Below, piece by piece: positions 3,746-5,057 of a stretch of 5,057 nucleotides of DNA. This DNA is from Planococcaceae bacterium UBA3378. Its GTDB lineage: Bacteria > Bacillota > Bacilli > Bacillales_A > Planococcaceae. The stretch is taken from NCBI GenBank assembly GCA_002359075.1, contig DEQA01000279.1, positions 1-5,057 of the forward strand. The letters run 5' to 3'. Numbering within the stretch: position 1 is the stretch's first letter; each line of letters opens with the position of its first letter. Made by a program: the position numbers and the translations under genes. Under the pieces are notes generated by a model, which saw nothing but the letters and a program-made list of their open reading frames with translations, had not been told where the DNA came from and did not search any database.

Positions 3746-4807
3746 TTATTTACTAGAGAACAGCTGAACCCAGTAATATTTGCCGTTATCATCCTTTTTA
3801 ACCGCTACACCAATGTGGGTATACGCAGATTTTAATATATTCTCCTTATGCGGCACAGAGGCCATCCATGCATTCATCACATCACGCGGAGAGGAAAGAT
3901 ATCTTGCAATGTTTTCGCCGAAGCTTGAAAACTCATATTCATAAATGGTTGCCATGTCCCATGGATGGCCATAATACGGCGACTCATGAGCAAAATATTC
4001 ATGTTCAAACATATCCTGTATTTTAATGACCGCCAGCTGGTCGAGATATGGATCATGTGTTAATAAAGGCAAGCCTTTCTTTTTGCGTTCTGCATTTACC
4101 ATTGTTATTGTCTCATTTACCCATGCTTCATTTTCTTTAAACGTCGAAATATACGTTTTTCCTAAAAAATCATAGGCAATTTCCAGATTGGCTATTTGAG
4201 ATGTAAAATGAAGACTGCGGGAAATCATCGCTGCCAGCTGTGCGCGTGTTACATAGCCGTTCGGATCGTATTTTTGTTGCGGTTTTCCTTGCACAATGCC
4301 TGCATCAGCCAATGATTCAATATAATTTGTCGCCCAGTGATTCTTTCCGCAATCGGAAAATTTTGCTTCGTTTTTATTGTCTACTACTACATGAAAGGCA
4401 AGCGACAGCATTTTTGCCATTTGCGCACGCGTTACCCGGTTGTCTGGGTTAATGGATGTACGGTTATCCATCACACCAAGCTCCACCAGCTTACGAATGG
4501 CCTTGTACTGCGGATGTGAACTCGGCAGATCTGTAGCCTGCAACGAGATCGTAGCGTTCAGCGGCAATTGCAATGCTTTCACAATCGTGTCTGCTACCTC
4601 TGCCCGCGTAGCTTGACGATAAGGGAAAAATCGGCCCTGCTGATCGACAGACATATAGCCGTTTTTCAACATATTGTTAATGGAAGGTGCGGCCCAGTCA
4701 GAGGACTTTACATCATTTGCCTGCACGCTGCTCGCTCCTGCCATCGGAGGGAATACTAATAAACAGATGAGTAGAAAAGAAATGATACTAATACCTTTTT
4801 TCTTCAA
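3746..4807 (-). CDS. Secreted SLH-anchored CAP (SCP/PR-1-like) domain protein
   Basis: A 353-residue predicted surface protein starting at TTG (4807), with GGGGAGG (4816-4822) 8 nt upstream. The signal peptide is MKKKGISIISFLL..., with cleavage likely after MAGA (25) or VQA (30); the Cys15 is inside the hydrophobic core and is not a lipobox. Three SLH repeats follow at about 31-83, 88-141 and 148-201, each with a good signature (ATRAE, VTRAQ, VTRAQ). After a short linker, the CAP domain occupies about 225-351. The conserved CAP residues are present: His274 in FAHESP, Glu298 in FGENIA and His320 in VPHKENIL (usually GHRxNIL). CAP proteins are secreted and widespread, but their bacterial activity is unsettled, so I give no reaction. 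Cys153 in the third SLH (FSDCG) is unusual and is the only mature Cys. Related genes are sometimes annotated as 'SCP-like extracellular protein' or YkwD-type; I do not assign a symbol. It has its own terminator, and another terminator lies immediately upstream. Confidence 0.93.
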   Translation of the reverse strand: MKKKGISIISFLLICLLVFPPMAGASSVQANDVKSSDWAAPSINNMLKNGYMSVDQQGRFFPYRQATRAEVADTIVKALQLPLNATISLQATDLPSSHPQYKAIRKLVELGVMDNRTSINPDNRVTRAQMAKMLSLAFHVVVDNKNEAKFSDCGKNHWATNYIESLADAGIVQGKPQQKYDPNGYVTRAQLAAMISRSLHFTSQIANLEIAYDFLGKTYISTFKENEAWVNETITMVNAERKKKGLPLLTHDPYLDQLAVIKIQDMFEHEYFAHESPYYGHPWDMATIYEYEFSSFGENIARYLSSPRDVMNAWMASVPHKENILKSAYTHIGVAVKKDDNGKYYWVQLFSSK

Positions 4808-4830
4808 TTTCCGTGCCTCCCCTTCTCAAT

Positions 4831-4860
4831 AAAAACACGCCTTTCATTAGTTGAAAGGCG
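4831..4860 (-). terminator. Terminator hairpin between the upstream gene and the CAP-SLH gene
   Basis: CGCCTTTC (4838-4845) and GAAAGGCG (4853-4860) make a perfect 8-bp stem with a 7-nt loop. The minus strand continues TGTTTTTATTG. It lies about 48 bp past the stop of the upstream fragment and ends only 8 bp before the CAP ribosome binding site. It therefore either ends the upstream transcript or is part of the CAP leader. Confidence 0.75.
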
Positions 4861-4866
4861 AAGTTC

Positions 4867-4895
4867 ATTAACTTATCGTACCAAAATTTTTTCAA
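4867..4895 (-). promoter_or_regulatory. Weak candidate sigma-A promoter for the CAP-SLH gene
   Basis: On the minus strand TTGAAA (4890-4895, five of six), a 17-bp spacer and GTTAAT (4867-4872, four of six, lacking the important second-position A). The start would fall near 4860, so the transcript would open directly with the hairpin at 4838-4860. It is the best promoter I find above the CAP gene, but it is not strong. Confidence 0.3.
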
Positions 4896-4907
4896 AAAAC
4901 AATACGT

Positions 4908-5057
4908 TTAGAAAAACAACGAAGAATTATTAAGTTTCGCTTCATAATCCTCGAGTAGGAAGTAGTTTGACACAAGGCGCTTTTGCTGAATGGACAGCTT
5001 ATCATAGGCAGAACGGGCTGCCTTTACTTTAGAGGCAAAGTTGCCTGCATTTGGATT
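4908..5057 (-). CDS. C-terminal fragment of a probable surface protein, cut by the window edge
   Basis: A minus-strand frame is open from the window edge to TAA at 4908-4910, giving the last 49 residues of a larger protein. The visible part reads NPNAGNFASKVKAARSAYDK and then LSIQQKRLVSNYFLLEDYEA, ending KLNNSSLFF. The pattern V-x-A-A-R-x-A-Y-x-x-L-x-x-x-Q-K-x-x-V-x-N resembles the helical repeats (ARAAYDALTxxQKxLVTN type) found in large Firmicutes surface proteins, often ones with SLH repeats. That resemblance is from memory. The frame is supported by its amphipathic periodicity and by a terminator about 48 bp downstream. No anchor or catalytic motif is visible in this piece. Confidence 0.65.
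   Translation of the reverse strand, partial: NPNAGNFASKVKAARSAYDKLSIQQKRLVSNYFLLEDYEAKLNNSSLFF

Noticed and set aside
4240..4759. Plus-strand frames opposite the CAP-SLH gene
   Set aside because: They mirror conserved SLH codons; no start signals or domain content support them.
4763..4807. Lipoprotein signal in the CAP-SLH protein
   Set aside because: Cys15 sits in LLICLLVF inside the hydrophobic core and lacks the lipobox pattern; normal signal peptidase sites follow at MAGA and VQA.
1..5057. CRISPR array, insertion sequence, tRNA or phage attachment site
   Set aside because: No evenly spaced repeats, transposase-like frame, terminal inverted repeats with target duplication, or cloverleaf were seen. 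The dispersed hairpins are explained as terminators.

Overview
The window looks like a chromosomal stretch from a low-to-moderate-GC, Gram-positive, S-layer-bearing member of the Bacillales. A Lysinibacillus/Solibacillus-type Planococcaceae is my best guess. The basis is three neighbouring exported proteins with S-layer homology (SLH) repeats, strong AAGGAGG-type ribosome binding sites, TTG start codons and A/T-rich rho-independent terminators. The genus is inferred from style and cannot be proven from this sequence.

Every gene I can support lies on the minus strand. In transcription order (high to low coordinates) they are: the last 49 codons of a gene of unknown function with a surface-protein-like helical repeat (5057-4908); an SLH3-CAP protein (4807-3746); an NlpC/P60-SLH protein (3516-2599); an SLH3-SH3-SH3-amidase_3 protein (2037-319, restarted at a TTG below the first ATG of the frame); and the first 46 codons of a membrane protein (140-1). 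A hairpin with a T-run follows each complete gene and also the upstream fragment, so each is probably its own transcription unit rather than part of an operon.

The three complete products are predicted secreted enzymes or enzyme-like proteins. Their SLH repeats would hold them on the secondary cell wall polysaccharide. The amidase cuts MurNAc-L-Ala, NlpC/P60 enzymes typically cut within the stem peptide after D-Glu, and the CAP domain has no settled biochemical role in bacteria. Together they read as a cell-wall remodelling set displayed on the envelope surface.

The non-coding DNA is more structured than usual. The amidase has a 561-bp upstream gap with two good sigma-A promoters and therefore a leader of about 230-340 nt. 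An 11-bp inverted repeat straddles the distal promoter. The nlpC upstream region holds one perfect and one near-perfect WalR-type tandem hexamer and a 19-bp pseudopalindrome. The CAP gene begins only 23 bp below a terminator hairpin. I see no tRNA, rRNA, CRISPR, insertion sequence or recognisable riboswitch. The clearest 'system' here is the SLH-anchored hydrolase cluster and its probable WalRK control, which extends known biology rather than being wholly new.
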